Shown here in pieces: positions 48,502 through 56,730 of a stretch of DNA of 64,000 bases. A program made the position numbers and the translations under genes. Position 1 is the first letter of the stretch; each line of letters opens with the position of its first letter. Source of the stretch: Microbacterium sp. T32 (GTDB lineage Bacteria > Actinomycetota > Actinomycetes > Actinomycetales > Microbacteriaceae). Location of the stretch: positions 124,001-188,000 of the forward strand of contig NZ_LQQP01000016.1 in the NCBI RefSeq assembly GCF_001619615.1, given 5' to 3'. A model generated the notes under the pieces. It did not search any database, was not told where the DNA came from, and saw only the letters and a list, made by a program, of their open reading frames with translations.

Positions 48502-48599
48502 GCGCCGCCCCGATCGTCGACCTCCGCGACGAGGCCGACGACCTGGAGGATGCCGCCCGCGTGGAGTTCGCGGAACGCGACGGCGTCGCCCCGATCTGA
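48498..48599 (+). CDS. 33-aa acidic peptide overlapping the preceding gene
   Basis: A GTG overlapping the preceding stop (GTGA) opens 33 codons: MSAAPIVDLRDEADDLEDAA, then RVEFAERDGVAPI. Codon use is gene-like and the overlap mirrors other coupled genes here. It is short enough that chance cannot be excluded. Confidence 0.4.
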   Translation: MSAAPIVDLRDEADDLEDAARVEFAERDGVAPI

Positions 48600-48682
48600 C
48601 CGCACCACCCCCTGGACAGCGCTCGGACGGTGTGGAACCGTCGCCCGCGTCGCCATGATCGGCGCTCGACGAAGGGATCCCC

Positions 48683-48844
48683 ATGACCGACCACACCGCA
48701 TCCGACCGCCCCGACGACGGCGCGGCTCCCGACCCGGACTCGAACGGCGCGGGGTCGGAGTCGCCCGACGAGGGCGCCGCCGCGCAGCAGGACGCCGACG
48801 AATCCGCCGACACCGACGCGTCGCCGGGCGGCGAGATCGGCTGA
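48683..48844 (+). CDS. 53-aa acidic, probably disordered protein
   Basis: Encodes 53 aa beginning MTDHTASDRPDDGAAPDPDS and ending DASPGGEIG. It is almost entirely Asp, Ala, Ser, Gly and Pro. GAAGGGA precedes the ATG with good spacing. It is similar in character to the genes at 40953 and 52294. Function unknown. Confidence 0.55.
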   Translation: MTDHTASDRPDDGAAPDPDSNGAGSESPDEGAAAQQDADESADTDASPGGEIG

Positions 48845-48894
48845 CCGAGCGTCCGCTCGGCCGTGCGCGTGCGCGCCGCACGGCCGAGCGCGGA

Positions 48895-50370
48895 TCAGAC
48901 CGGCGCGAGTTGGTCCGGGCGCGGGCTGAGATCCGGACGCAGGCGCGTGCCGAACTCGTGCCGCAGAGCGCTGAGCGCGGCCTGCCACCCCGCGAGACCG
49001 TGGACTCCCGGACCGGGACTCGTCGACGCCGAGCACAGGTAGATGCCCGGCAGCGGCGTGCGCCACGGGTCCGGGCTGTACACCGGACGGCCGACGAGCT
49101 GCGCGAGAGACGGCGCCCCGGCCGAGATGTCACCCCCGGGGAAGTTCGTGTTCCAGGTCGCGATGTCCGTGGCCGTCCGCGACGACGTGGCGAGGATCGT
49201 GTCCCGGAATCCCGGGGCGAACCGTTCGATCTGTGCGATCACGGCCTCTTCCCGGTCCACGCTGCTCCCGGCGGGAACATGGGTGTAGGCCCACAGCACA
49301 TGGCGCCCCTCGGGCGCGCGCGTGGCGTCGAAGAGCGACGGCTGCGAGACGAGCACGTACGGAGCGTCCGGGAGCTCGCCCCGCACGACCGCGTTCTCGG
49401 CGGCGGCGATCTCGGCGCGGCTCCCGCCGACGTGCACCGTACCCGACCGCGCGACGTCCGGATCGGCCCACGGCACCGGGGCGGACAACGCGAAGTCGAT
49501 CTTCGCCACCCCGCCGCCGTAGCGGAAGCGTTCCATCGCGCGGCGGTAGGCCCGCGGCATCCGGTCTCCCACCAGTCCGACGAGCGTACGAGGAGTGACG
49601 TCGAGGAGGATGGCGCGCGCCGGAGGCAGCTGACGCAGGTCCGCGACGTCGACGCCGGTGTGCACGACACCCCCGTGCGCGCGGAGGTCGGCGATCATGG
49701 CGTCGGCGATCGACTGACTGCCGCCGACGGGGATCGGCCAGCCGCGCGCGTGGGCGTAGGTCGCGAGCACGAGACCCGCTCCCGCGGCGGCGAGACCGGG
49801 CTGCCTGAGGATCGAATGCGCCGAGATCCCCGTGATCATCGACGGGGCGACGTCTTCGCGGAATCGCGCGTTCCACCACGGTCCGCCCTGTTCGAGGGAC
49901 CGGATGCCGAAGAAGAACGCCGCGAGCGGGTCGCCGGGGAGGCGGAGCAGCGCGTTGCCGGTGAAGTCCGCGACTCCGCGGACGTGCGACACCAGCGGCT
50001 TCATGAGGCGCTCGTAGGCTGCCCCGTCGCGTCCGATGGCCTCCGCCGCGCGCTCGAGATCGCGGTATCCCAGCCCGGCGCGACCCCCGTCGAGCGGGTG
50101 GGCGAACGAGACCTCCGGGAGGACGAACGGCACGCGCCGGTCGAGCCCGAACTCGCGGAAGAACCAGGACTCCAGCGCCAGGGGGTGCACGGCAGACCCC
50201 AGATCGTGACGGAACCCCGGGAGGGTGAGCTCCCCCGTCGCGGCGGCGCCGCCGAGTGAGGTCTGGCGCTCGTACAGCGCGACGGAGAGCCCGGCGCGCG
50301 CGAGGGTGACCGCCGCCGCGAGGCCGTTGGGCCCCGAGCCGACGATGATCGCGTCGTAGCGTTCGCTCAT
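48895..50370 (-). CDS. FAD-dependent oxidoreductase of the CrtI/PYROXD2 group
   Basis: Encodes 491 aa. The dinucleotide-binding motif is [20 protein letters not shown], followed by [22 protein letters not shown], typical of phytoene-desaturase-like oxidoreductases. A C-terminal [20 protein letters not shown] closes the FAD site. Substrate unknown; no carotenoid gene is nearby. Its ATG overlaps the stop of the SRPBCC gene upstream, so the two are translationally coupled. Confidence 0.88.
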   Translation of the reverse strand: MSERYDAIIVGSGPNGLAAAVTLARAGLSVALYERQTSLGGAAATGELTLPGFRHDLGSAVHPLALESWFFREFGLDRRVPFVLPEVSFAHPLDGGRAGLGYRDLERAAEAIGRDGAAYERLMKPLVSHVRGVADFTGNALLRLPGDPLAAFFFGIRSLEQGGPWWNARFREDVAPSMITGISAHSILRQPGLAAAGAGLVLATYAHARGWPIPVGGSQSIADAMIADLRAHGGVVHTGVDVADLRQLPPARAILLDVTPRTLVGLVGDRMPRAYRRAMERFRYGGGVAKIDFALSAPVPWADPDVARSGTVHVGGSRAEIAAAENAVVRGELPDAPYVLVSQPSLFDATRAPEGRHVLWAYTHVPAGSSVDREEAVIAQIERFAPGFRDTILATSSRTATDIATWNTNFPGGDISAGAPSLAQLVGRPVYSPDPWRTPLPGIYLCSASTSPGPGVHGLAGWQAALSALRHEFGTRLRPDLSPRPDQLAPV

Positions 50371-50870
50371 CGCTGGATCGGCTCCTTCTCCGCGGTCGAG
50401 GCCTGTCCGATCGCCGCCGCGCCACCGGTCGTCCCCGGCGCCCCGCCCTCGGCGAGGTACGCGAGGCGGTGCAGCGTCTCGGCGTTGCGCCACCGGGTGA
50501 TTGCGTCGAAGACGACGTCGGGAAGGAGCTTCGTCGGGCCGGTCACGGGCTCCTCCTGGAGACGAACGACGCATCCTTCGCCCCGGCGCTTGACGTCGAT
50601 CGCCACGCGCGCAATGCCGATCGGGCCCCCGTGCGGTTCGAGGACGGCTCGGCGCGGCGGATCCCACACGCGCAGGACCGTCGTGTCGTTCACGAGCACG
50701 GGCCACGAGCCGAAGGAGTGGTGCAGCTCCGCGCCCTCGCTCGGCCACTCGTCCGCCACGTCCCGCATGCGCGATGCCCCGACCACCCACAGCGGGTAGA
50801 GCCAGCCGTTCGCCAGCACGTCGAAGACGGCCTCGGGCGAGCAGTGGAACAGGCGGACGTTGCGCGCCAT
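50367..50870 (-). CDS. SRPBCC (START-like) ligand-binding protein
   Basis: Encodes 167 aa from the ATG at 50870, preceded by GGAGG with 8-nt spacing (a GTG three codons earlier is less well placed). MARNVRLFHCSPEAVFDVLA begins the START/Bet v1-like fold, with LVNDTTVLRVWDPPRRAVLE and VRLQEEPVTGP in the beta-sheet. This fold often binds hydrophobic molecules. Its coupling to the FAD oxidoreductase suggests a shared lipid-like substrate. Confidence 0.8.
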   Translation of the reverse strand: MARNVRLFHCSPEAVFDVLANGWLYPLWVVGASRMRDVADEWPSEGAELHHSFGSWPVLVNDTTVLRVWDPPRRAVLEPHGGPIGIARVAIDVKRRGEGCVVRLQEEPVTGPTKLLPDVVFDAITRWRNAETLHRLAYLAEGGAPGTTGGAAAIGQASTAEKEPIQR

Positions 50871-51004
50871 CCGAAACACCTCCGGGTCGCCGGGCGGGGA
50901 AGCACGGCCGGGGCCCGGACTCCCGACCGGATGCCGACCACGTTACGGGCGCGGGCACCGCCGGGTCACGGTGGTTGCGTGGGCGCACGCGGACCGTTAG
51001 GTGC

Positions 51005-52180
51005 TCACGCGGCCGCGGGGAGCACGACCCACGCCCGCGTGCCGCCCGCGGGCGACTCGTCCAGTCCGATGTGACCGCCGTGCGCCTGTGCGATGCGCCG
51101 GCAGGTGGCCAGCCCGATGCCGATGCCCTGCACCTCGGCGTCGTGTCCGCGCTGCATCGGTTCGAACATCCGATCGCGCAGCGCCGGGTCCACCGCGTCA
51201 CCGTTGTCGTCGACGAGGAGGCGCCACCCATCGGGCATCTCCTGGACGGTCACGAAGACCCGCGGCGTGCGGCCGGCCGCCACCGTGAACTTCACGGCGT
51301 TCGCGATGAGGTTCTGCAGCAGCACGCGCAGGAGCGTGTCGTCCGCGCGGACGAACATCGAGGCATCCACGATCACTTCTGCGCCGGCGCCCACCACGGC
51401 GCCATCGAGGTCCTCGAGCACCTCGTCGACGATCTCACCCACGTCGACTCGGGTGAAGCGGGGGCGGGCGCCGCCCACGCGGGCGAAGTCGAGCAGGTCG
51501 GTGACCATGGACGTCATGCGCGCGGCCGCGGACTCGGCGCGAGCGAGGGAGCGCGCGGCGCGCGGGGCGTCGATCATCTCGGGACTGTCGGCGGCGAGCT
51601 CGAGGAACCCCGACAGGGCCGTCAGGGGGTTCCGGAGGTCGTGGCTCACCTGGGCGGCGAACTGCTCGAGCTGCGAATTGGACTCCGCGAGATCGCGCGT
51701 CAACCGGCGCAGCTCGAGCACGTCGATCACCTGGTGGGCGAGGAGATCGAGCGCGCGGGCGCTGGCATCCGAGAGCTGTCCGACCTCGTCGTCGAAGACG
51801 CACAGCGTGCCGATCGCGACGCCCGACGGCGTGATGAGCGGGCTGGAGGCGTAGAACCGGACGGACGCGATGACCCCGGTGACGAAGGCGTGGTCGCGGA
51901 AGCGCGCGTCCTCGCGCGCATCGGACACGACCACGCGTCGAGGATCGACGAGGACCGCGGCGCACATCGAGTCCTCGAGGGAACAGGATGCCGCCTGCAC
52001 GCCGACGGCCGCGACCTGGTGTTGTGCGCGGTCGTCGATGATGTTGATGACCGCGGTGGAGACGCCGCACACGGTCGCCGCGAGCTCCACGAGGCCCTGC
52101 AGATCGGGTTCGGGGAGCGCCCCGACGATGCGGTACTGGTCGATGGCTTCGCGGCGCGTCACCTCGTGAGCTGTGGACAC
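51005..52180 (-). CDS. GAF-domain sensor histidine kinase
   Basis: Encodes 391 aa from a GTG with GAGGGAG before it. An N-terminal GAF domain (residues ~15-155, with FYASSPLITPSGVAIGTLCV) is followed by a HisKA helix with the phosphorylated His in AAQVSHDLRNPLTALSGFLE. The HATPase domain has LLQNLIANAVKFT (N box), LLVDDNGDAVDPALRDRMFE (G1) and GIGIGLATCRRIAQAHGG (G2). No membrane segment, so it is cytoplasmic. The partner response regulator is not in the window. A TAGGCT lies about 34 nt before the start. Confidence 0.92.
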   Translation of the reverse strand: MSTAHEVTRREAIDQYRIVGALPEPDLQGLVELAATVCGVSTAVINIIDDRAQHQVAAVGVQAASCSLEDSMCAAVLVDPRRVVVSDAREDARFRDHAFVTGVIASVRFYASSPLITPSGVAIGTLCVFDDEVGQLSDASARALDLLAHQVIDVLELRRLTRDLAESNSQLEQFAAQVSHDLRNPLTALSGFLELAADSPEMIDAPRAARSLARAESAAARMTSMVTDLLDFARVGGARPRFTRVDVGEIVDEVLEDLDGAVVGAGAEVIVDASMFVRADDTLLRVLLQNLIANAVKFTVAAGRTPRVFVTVQEMPDGWRLLVDDNGDAVDPALRDRMFEPMQRGHDAEVQGIGIGLATCRRIAQAHGGHIGLDESPAGGTRAWVVLPAAA

Positions 52181-52293
52181 GGCACTCCCTCGCGTTTGTC
52201 CCCCCGACGAGCCTAACGGCAGTACGGTTACACCCTCCGGCCGTCGATCGGTAGGCCCTCGCGGTGCGCTCGCCCGCCGCGGACGCTGGAGGC

Positions 52294-52560
52294 ATGACTC
52301 TCCCCACCCCGGAACCCCTGGACCCGCCCACCGCTCCCGACGCCCCCGTCACTCCGGACGAGCCGTCGCCCGGCATCCCCGCCGAACCGCTCGCTCCGAC
52401 TCCCGACGAGCCGACCGTCCCCCTGCCGCCCGAGCCCTCCCCCGACCCATCCGGTGCTCACGAGGTCGACGGCCCGACCGGGAGCGCAGAGCCCGAGGCG
52501 GACAACGCCGCCGAACAGGACATGGTGGATGCCATCGACCCGGGCGGCCGTCCGGACTGA
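52294..52560 (+). CDS. 88-aa acidic proline-rich, probably disordered protein
   Basis: Encodes 88 aa beginning MTLPTPEPLDPPTAPDAPVT; about a third of the residues are Pro and many are Asp or Glu. It ends DMVDAIDPGGRPD. The 16 bases before and across the start (GACGCTGGAGGCATGA) are identical to those of the gene at 46866. A 15-bp terminator follows. Function unknown. Confidence 0.55.
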   Translation: MTLPTPEPLDPPTAPDAPVTPDEPSPGIPAEPLAPTPDEPTVPLPPEPSPDPSGAHEVDGPTGSAEPEADNAAEQDMVDAIDPGGRPD

Positions 52561-52572
52561 CGTGCCGGAACG

Positions 52573-52606
52573 CGAAAGGGCGGGCGCATCAGCGCCCGCC
52601 CTTTCG
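52573..52606. terminator. Bidirectional terminator, 15-bp perfect stem
   Basis: CGAAAGGGCGGGCGC (52573-52587) and GCGCCCGCCCTTTCG (52592-52606) pair perfectly around ATCA. The A-run at one side and T-run at the other serve both convergent genes (ends at 52560 and 52621). Confidence 0.92.
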
Positions 52607-52620
52607 TCATGTCCGCGCGA

Positions 52621-53946
52621 TCAGGGGTTGCCGCGCGTCCAGAGCAGGAGGATCGCCACGGCCTGGAGGACGAGGCATCCCACCAGGATCGCCGTCCGCC
52701 GCCGGGGCGTGGACGACCAGCGATCGTCGGCCAGGATCGGGGCCATCGGCATGAGCAGACGGAACGTGCTCTGCTGCGGCAGGAACACGGCGAAGATGTA
52801 CACGCCGTAGCTGAAGATGTACGAAACCACGATCAGACCGAGGCGGCGAACGGGGCGCGACCACATCAGCGCGACGAAGGCGACGAGAAGGGCGATCACC
52901 AGGATGATGCCCACGACACCGAGGTGCGTGCCCGCCTGACGGAACCACGGGGTGAAGGGGACGAAGCCGTCGTTGCCGACGTAGTCGAGCCACCAGCCCA
53001 ACTCGGTGCGGATGTACGCGTTCTTCGTGCCCGTGACTTCCTGCGCGATGTGGCTCCACGACAGACCCGCGACCGCGATCGTCAGACCCGCGGCCATGAG
53101 CGACGCCCACTCGCGCACGGGGAACGGGTCGACGCGGCGGCGGAAGAACCGCACGAGGAACAGGATGCCGAGCGCGAGACCGAGCGCGAGGACGCCGGGG
53201 CGCGTGTACGCGGCGACCAGTCCGAGCGGCAGGATCCAGAGGTACTTGCGCTTGATCGCGAGGAGCATGCCGCTGAAGACCAGCAGCATGAACAGGCCCT
53301 CGCTGTAGCCCAGGACGAACAGGAACGACATGGGGGCGAAGGAGAAGAAGACCACCGACCACCAGGCGGCGCGCGGCTTGGTCACGGTGCGGAGCAGCAC
53401 GAACAGCACCCACGTCGCACCGAGGCCCGCCGCGAGGCTGATGAGCACCGCGACCGGCTGCCACCCGAGACCCGTCGCGCCGGAGAGGAAGCGCACGAGG
53501 TAGGGGAAGACGGGGAGGAACGCCCAGTTGTTGGGCAGGATGTCGCCCGAGACGTTCATCGGCAGCGACATGGGGTAGCCCTGCGCCGCGATCTGACCGT
53601 AGCGATCGGCATCCCACCCGGTGAGGTAGTCGAAGAACGTGCCGAGGCGCTCACCGTCCGGGCCGAAGCCCCAGCGGGCGGCCTTGGCGATCGAGTAGAA
53701 GCCCCAGAGCAGACCGAAGTTCACGGTGCGGGCGATGGCCCACAGCAGCAGCACACGCGTGAAGGAACCGCGTTCGATGGGCTGCACGCCCTGCGGAGCC
53801 CGCAGCACGTCTTCGCCGTACTGTCGCAGCGCGCGGGCGAAACGCGAGTCGAGGAGACGGCGCCCGCGATCGCGCAGCGGCGCGAGGCGATCGTCGGTGG
53901 GGGCCGGTCGGACCGTGGGGACCAGCTCGCTCGGCGGTGCGCTCAC
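52621..53946 (-). CDS. Polytopic mannosyltransferase-like protein
   Basis: Encodes 441 aa from a GTG at 53946 with AAAGG before it; the open frame extends further but without a good start. About 10-12 membrane helices are present. The first external loop has LTGWDADRYGQIAAQGYP, matching the WDxxxY motif of PIG-V/GPI-mannosyltransferase-like GT-C enzymes. The acceptor is unknown; actinobacterial relatives are often left as hypothetical. Cell-envelope glycosylation is the reasonable inference. Confidence 0.8.
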   Translation of the reverse strand: MSAPPSELVPTVRPAPTDDRLAPLRDRGRRLLDSRFARALRQYGEDVLRAPQGVQPIERGSFTRVLLLWAIARTVNFGLLWGFYSIAKAARWGFGPDGERLGTFFDYLTGWDADRYGQIAAQGYPMSLPMNVSGDILPNNWAFLPVFPYLVRFLSGATGLGWQPVAVLISLAAGLGATWVLFVLLRTVTKPRAAWWSVVFFSFAPMSFLFVLGYSEGLFMLLVFSGMLLAIKRKYLWILPLGLVAAYTRPGVLALGLALGILFLVRFFRRRVDPFPVREWASLMAAGLTIAVAGLSWSHIAQEVTGTKNAYIRTELGWWLDYVGNDGFVPFTPWFRQAGTHLGVVGIILVIALLVAFVALMWSRPVRRLGLIVVSYIFSYGVYIFAVFLPQQSTFRLLMPMAPILADDRWSSTPRRRTAILVGCLVLQAVAILLLWTRGNP

Positions 53947-54110
53947 TCGGAACCTTTCACACAGGGAGGAAGAAGTGGGCTGCTGACGACGGTGTCCGGC
54001 CCGGACAAGTGCATTGGCCCAAATCGTACCGGATGCCGTCAACCCGTCTTCCCGGTTGACATTCAGGAAATGGCCTGGTCAGTGGCCCCGCGGCACCGTC
54101 GTGTCGGGCC

Positions 54111-54983
54111 TCACAGGAGGAACGGCGAGGGCGAGCCGGGGTTGTGCGCGTGCACCAGCACACCGAAGACCACGGCGTCGAACAGCAGGTGCACGGTCAC
54201 GATGTAGCCGAGCGAACGGGTGCGCAGGAAGAGGAAGCCCTGGACCAGGGCGAACGGGATCGTGAGCACCGGCCCCCACGCCTGGTATCCCAGCTCCCAC
54301 AGGAACGACACGAACACGACCGCCTGCAGCACGTTCGCGGTGAGGTCGGGGAGGTGCCGGCGCAGCAGAACGAACACGGTGCAGACGAAGAAGAGCTCAT
54401 CCCAGATGCCGACCGCGCCGACCCCGACGAACAGCCGGCCGATGAGCGACGGGGTGTCGACCACGGGCCAGTTCGTGTACACACCCGAGGTGACGAAGTA
54501 GAACGGCAGGATCAGCCAGCCGAGGATCAGCACTCCCCCGAGCCACGCCCACTGCCACCAGGTCCAGCGGCCCCCACCGCGCCAGGGGAAGCGGATCGCG
54601 CGGTCGCGGAACACGAACCGCGACACCATGTAGGGCAGGACGACCGCGCCGCCGAGGCCGAGGGTGAACCGCACGAACGCGGCGTCGTCGAGTTCGGCCT
54701 TCAGCGGGATGAGGCTCACCACGAACTGGCCGAGCGCGATGAGGAACACGTCGCGCGCGACGCTCGGCCGGGGCGTGACATCACGGTCCGGCACGATCGG
54801 CGTCCCCGCGCGTCGGTCGACGAGGACAGCGGATGCCACGGCCACCGCCAGCACGATCCAGCCGAGCCACACGATCTGGGCGACGAACAGCACGGGCGCC
54901 GCGAGACACACGAGCGCCGCCGGCACAAGCGCGGGCGTCCACGGGCCGTGGACGCGCTCGGGCGGGACGGCGTGCGCAGTCAC
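54111..54983 (-). CDS. CPBP-like membrane protein with degenerate active site
   Basis: Encodes 290 aa from a GTG overlapping the trmB stop (GTGA). Eight hydrophobic segments are present. The region GIWDELFFVCTVFVLLRRHL and later YIVTVHLLFDAVVFG corresponds to the CPBP (CAAX-protease-like) domain. The EExxxR motif reads DELFFV and the FxxxH motif is not clear, so catalytic activity is doubtful. It may be a structural or regulatory relative. Confidence 0.7.
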   Translation of the reverse strand: MTAHAVPPERVHGPWTPALVPAALVCLAAPVLFVAQIVWLGWIVLAVAVASAVLVDRRAGTPIVPDRDVTPRPSVARDVFLIALGQFVVSLIPLKAELDDAAFVRFTLGLGGAVVLPYMVSRFVFRDRAIRFPWRGGGRWTWWQWAWLGGVLILGWLILPFYFVTSGVYTNWPVVDTPSLIGRLFVGVGAVGIWDELFFVCTVFVLLRRHLPDLTANVLQAVVFVSFLWELGYQAWGPVLTIPFALVQGFLFLRTRSLGYIVTVHLLFDAVVFGVLVHAHNPGSPSPFLL

Positions 54984-55777
54984 GGCGCGAGACGCGTGTA
55001 CGTGAGGTCGCGGATGTCGCGGCCGACCCGAATCCCCTTGCGCTCGAAAGCGGTCAGGACACGGCCGTCGAAGCGGTCCGCCCACTCCCCCGCGAATGCG
55101 CGCTCGAAGTCGGGCGCGGCATCGAGGACCGCGCGCATCTGATCGGCGTAATCCTGCCAGTCGGTGGCGAGCCGGAGCGTTCCGCCCGGCCGCAGCGCCT
55201 GGGCCGCGATGCGGGCGAACTCGGGCGCGACGAGGCGGCGCTTGGTGTGCTTCTTCTTGTGCCACGGATCGGGGAAGAAGACCCACAGCTCGTCGACGGA
55301 GGCCGCCGGGAGCAGGTGCTCGAGCACCTCGGGGGCGTTCGCCTCGACGAGCCGCAGGTTGCGGACGCCCGCGCGATCGGCATCCAGCATCGTGCGTGCG
55401 AGACCGGCCGAGAACACCTCCACGGCGAGGAAATCCATGTCGGGACGCGATGACGCGGCCGCGACGATCTGGTGGCCCTGGCCCGAGCCGATCTCCACGA
55501 TGAGAGGAGCCCGGCGCCCGTAGACCTTGGCGGGGTCGACGGCCGAACCCGGCCGGACGCTGGTGGCGGCGGCATCCCGTTCCACCGGCAGGAGGTAGAA
55601 CGGCGAGAGCTCGGCCCACGCGCGGTCCTGCGCCTCGGACATGCGGCCGCTGCGGCGGACGAACGACACCGGGCGGTCGCGGTACACGGGCGTCTCCATG
55701 GCATCCAGGGTAGGCGAGGCCTCGTCGGGCCCGCCCTGTCCGTCGCGCGACTGCTCGCGGGGCTTGCGGCCGCTCAC
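54980..55777 (-). CDS. trmB: tRNA (guanine-N7)-methyltransferase
   Basis: Encodes 265 aa if the GTG at 55777, overlapping the DUF3097 stop, is used; 239 aa from the ATG at 55699. The core holds LIVEIGSGQGHQIVAAA (AdoMet site), VNAPEVL-like LVEANAPEVLEHLLPAASV, and the catalytic FFPDPWHKKKHTKRRLV. It methylates G46 in the tRNA variable loop. It is coupled to genes on both sides. Confidence 0.93.
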   Translation of the reverse strand: MSGRKPREQSRDGQGGPDEASPTLDAMETPVYRDRPVSFVRRSGRMSEAQDRAWAELSPFYLLPVERDAAATSVRPGSAVDPAKVYGRRAPLIVEIGSGQGHQIVAAASSRPDMDFLAVEVFSAGLARTMLDADRAGVRNLRLVEANAPEVLEHLLPAASVDELWVFFPDPWHKKKHTKRRLVAPEFARIAAQALRPGGTLRLATDWQDYADQMRAVLDAAPDFERAFAGEWADRFDGRVLTAFERKGIRVGRDIRDLTYTRLAP

Positions 55778-56607
55778 GGGACGGTCACGAAGTCGATGAG
55801 TTCCTCGACCCGGCCGAGCAGCGCCGGTTCGAGGTCGCGGAACGTCGTCACGCACGACAGGATGTGCTGCCACGCCCGGGCGAGGTCGGCCTGTTCCTCC
55901 GCGGGCCAGCCGAGCGCGCGGCACACCCCTACCTTCCACTCGATGTCGCGCGGCACCTGCGGCCACGCCGCGATCCCCAGGGCTCGAGGTGTGACGCACT
56001 GCCACACGTCCACGAACGGGTGCCCGACGATGCGGACGTGGGCGCCGTGTCGCCCCCGCGCGATCTTCTCGGCGATCCGCGATTCCTTGGAGTTCGGCAC
56101 GAGGTGGTCCACGAGCACGCCGTACCGACGTTCGGCCGTCGGGGGCTCGGCATCCAGGGTCTGCTCGAGGAGGTCGACGCCCTCGAGGAATTCGACCACG
56201 ACGCCCTCGGCGCGCAGGTCCGCGCCCCAGACCTTCTCGACGAGCTCGGCGTCGTGCTTGCCCTCGACGAAGATGCGGCTCGCGCGCGCGGTGCGGGCAC
56301 GCTGGTCCGAGGCGGCGAACGACCCGGACGCCGTCCGGGTGCGTCCCTTCGGCGCCGCCGCGGGCGCGACCAGCACGACCGGCTCGCCGTCGACGAGGAA
56401 GCCGCCGCCCAGCGGGAAGAGCCGACGCTTGCCGAGGCGGTCCTCCAGCTCGACGTGCATGCCCTCGAGGCGGGTCACCGCGCCGCAGAATCCGTCGCCG
56501 GCGACCTCGACGACGAGATCGACGGATGCCGGGACCTCGGCGGCCTTCTTGCGACCGGCGTCGCGCCAGCCGCGCGCGAGCACGTCGGTGCCGTAACGAT
56601 CGTCCAT
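55774..56607 (-). CDS. DUF3097-family protein
   Basis: Encodes 277 aa. It begins MDDRYGTDVLARGWRDAGRK and contains IFVEGKHDAELVEKVWGADL, PNSKESRIAEKIARG and VRIVGHPFVDVWQCVTP, a pattern like the TOPRIM-fold metal-site spacing (E, then D.E). DUF3097 is found in actinobacteria with unknown function; a nucleic-acid role is suggested by the TOPRIM-like segment. GGAGG precedes the ATG at 7 nt, and TAGGCT lies about 22 nt further upstream. Confidence 0.82.
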   Translation of the reverse strand: MDDRYGTDVLARGWRDAGRKKAAEVPASVDLVVEVAGDGFCGAVTRLEGMHVELEDRLGKRRLFPLGGGFLVDGEPVVLVAPAAAPKGRTRTASGSFAASDQRARTARASRIFVEGKHDAELVEKVWGADLRAEGVVVEFLEGVDLLEQTLDAEPPTAERRYGVLVDHLVPNSKESRIAEKIARGRHGAHVRIVGHPFVDVWQCVTPRALGIAAWPQVPRDIEWKVGVCRALGWPAEEQADLARAWQHILSCVTTFRDLEPALLGRVEELIDFVTVP

Positions 56608-56695
56608 GGGGGTACCTCCGAACGCCCGAGCCTATGCGCCGCGCGCGTGCGCTCAGGGCGGACGCGCCGAGCCTTCCTCCATGTCCGGGGCCCTT

Positions 56696-56703
56696 TATAG
56701 AGT
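56696..56703 (+). promoter_or_regulatory. Promoter -10 of the TPM-domain gene
   Basis: TATAGAGT lies about 28 nt before the ATG at 56731, with GAAGGGGA as ribosome site in between. The 5' leader would be about 20 nt. Confidence 0.45.
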
Positions 56704-56730
56704 GGGGGCCTCAGCGCTGAAGGGGAATGC

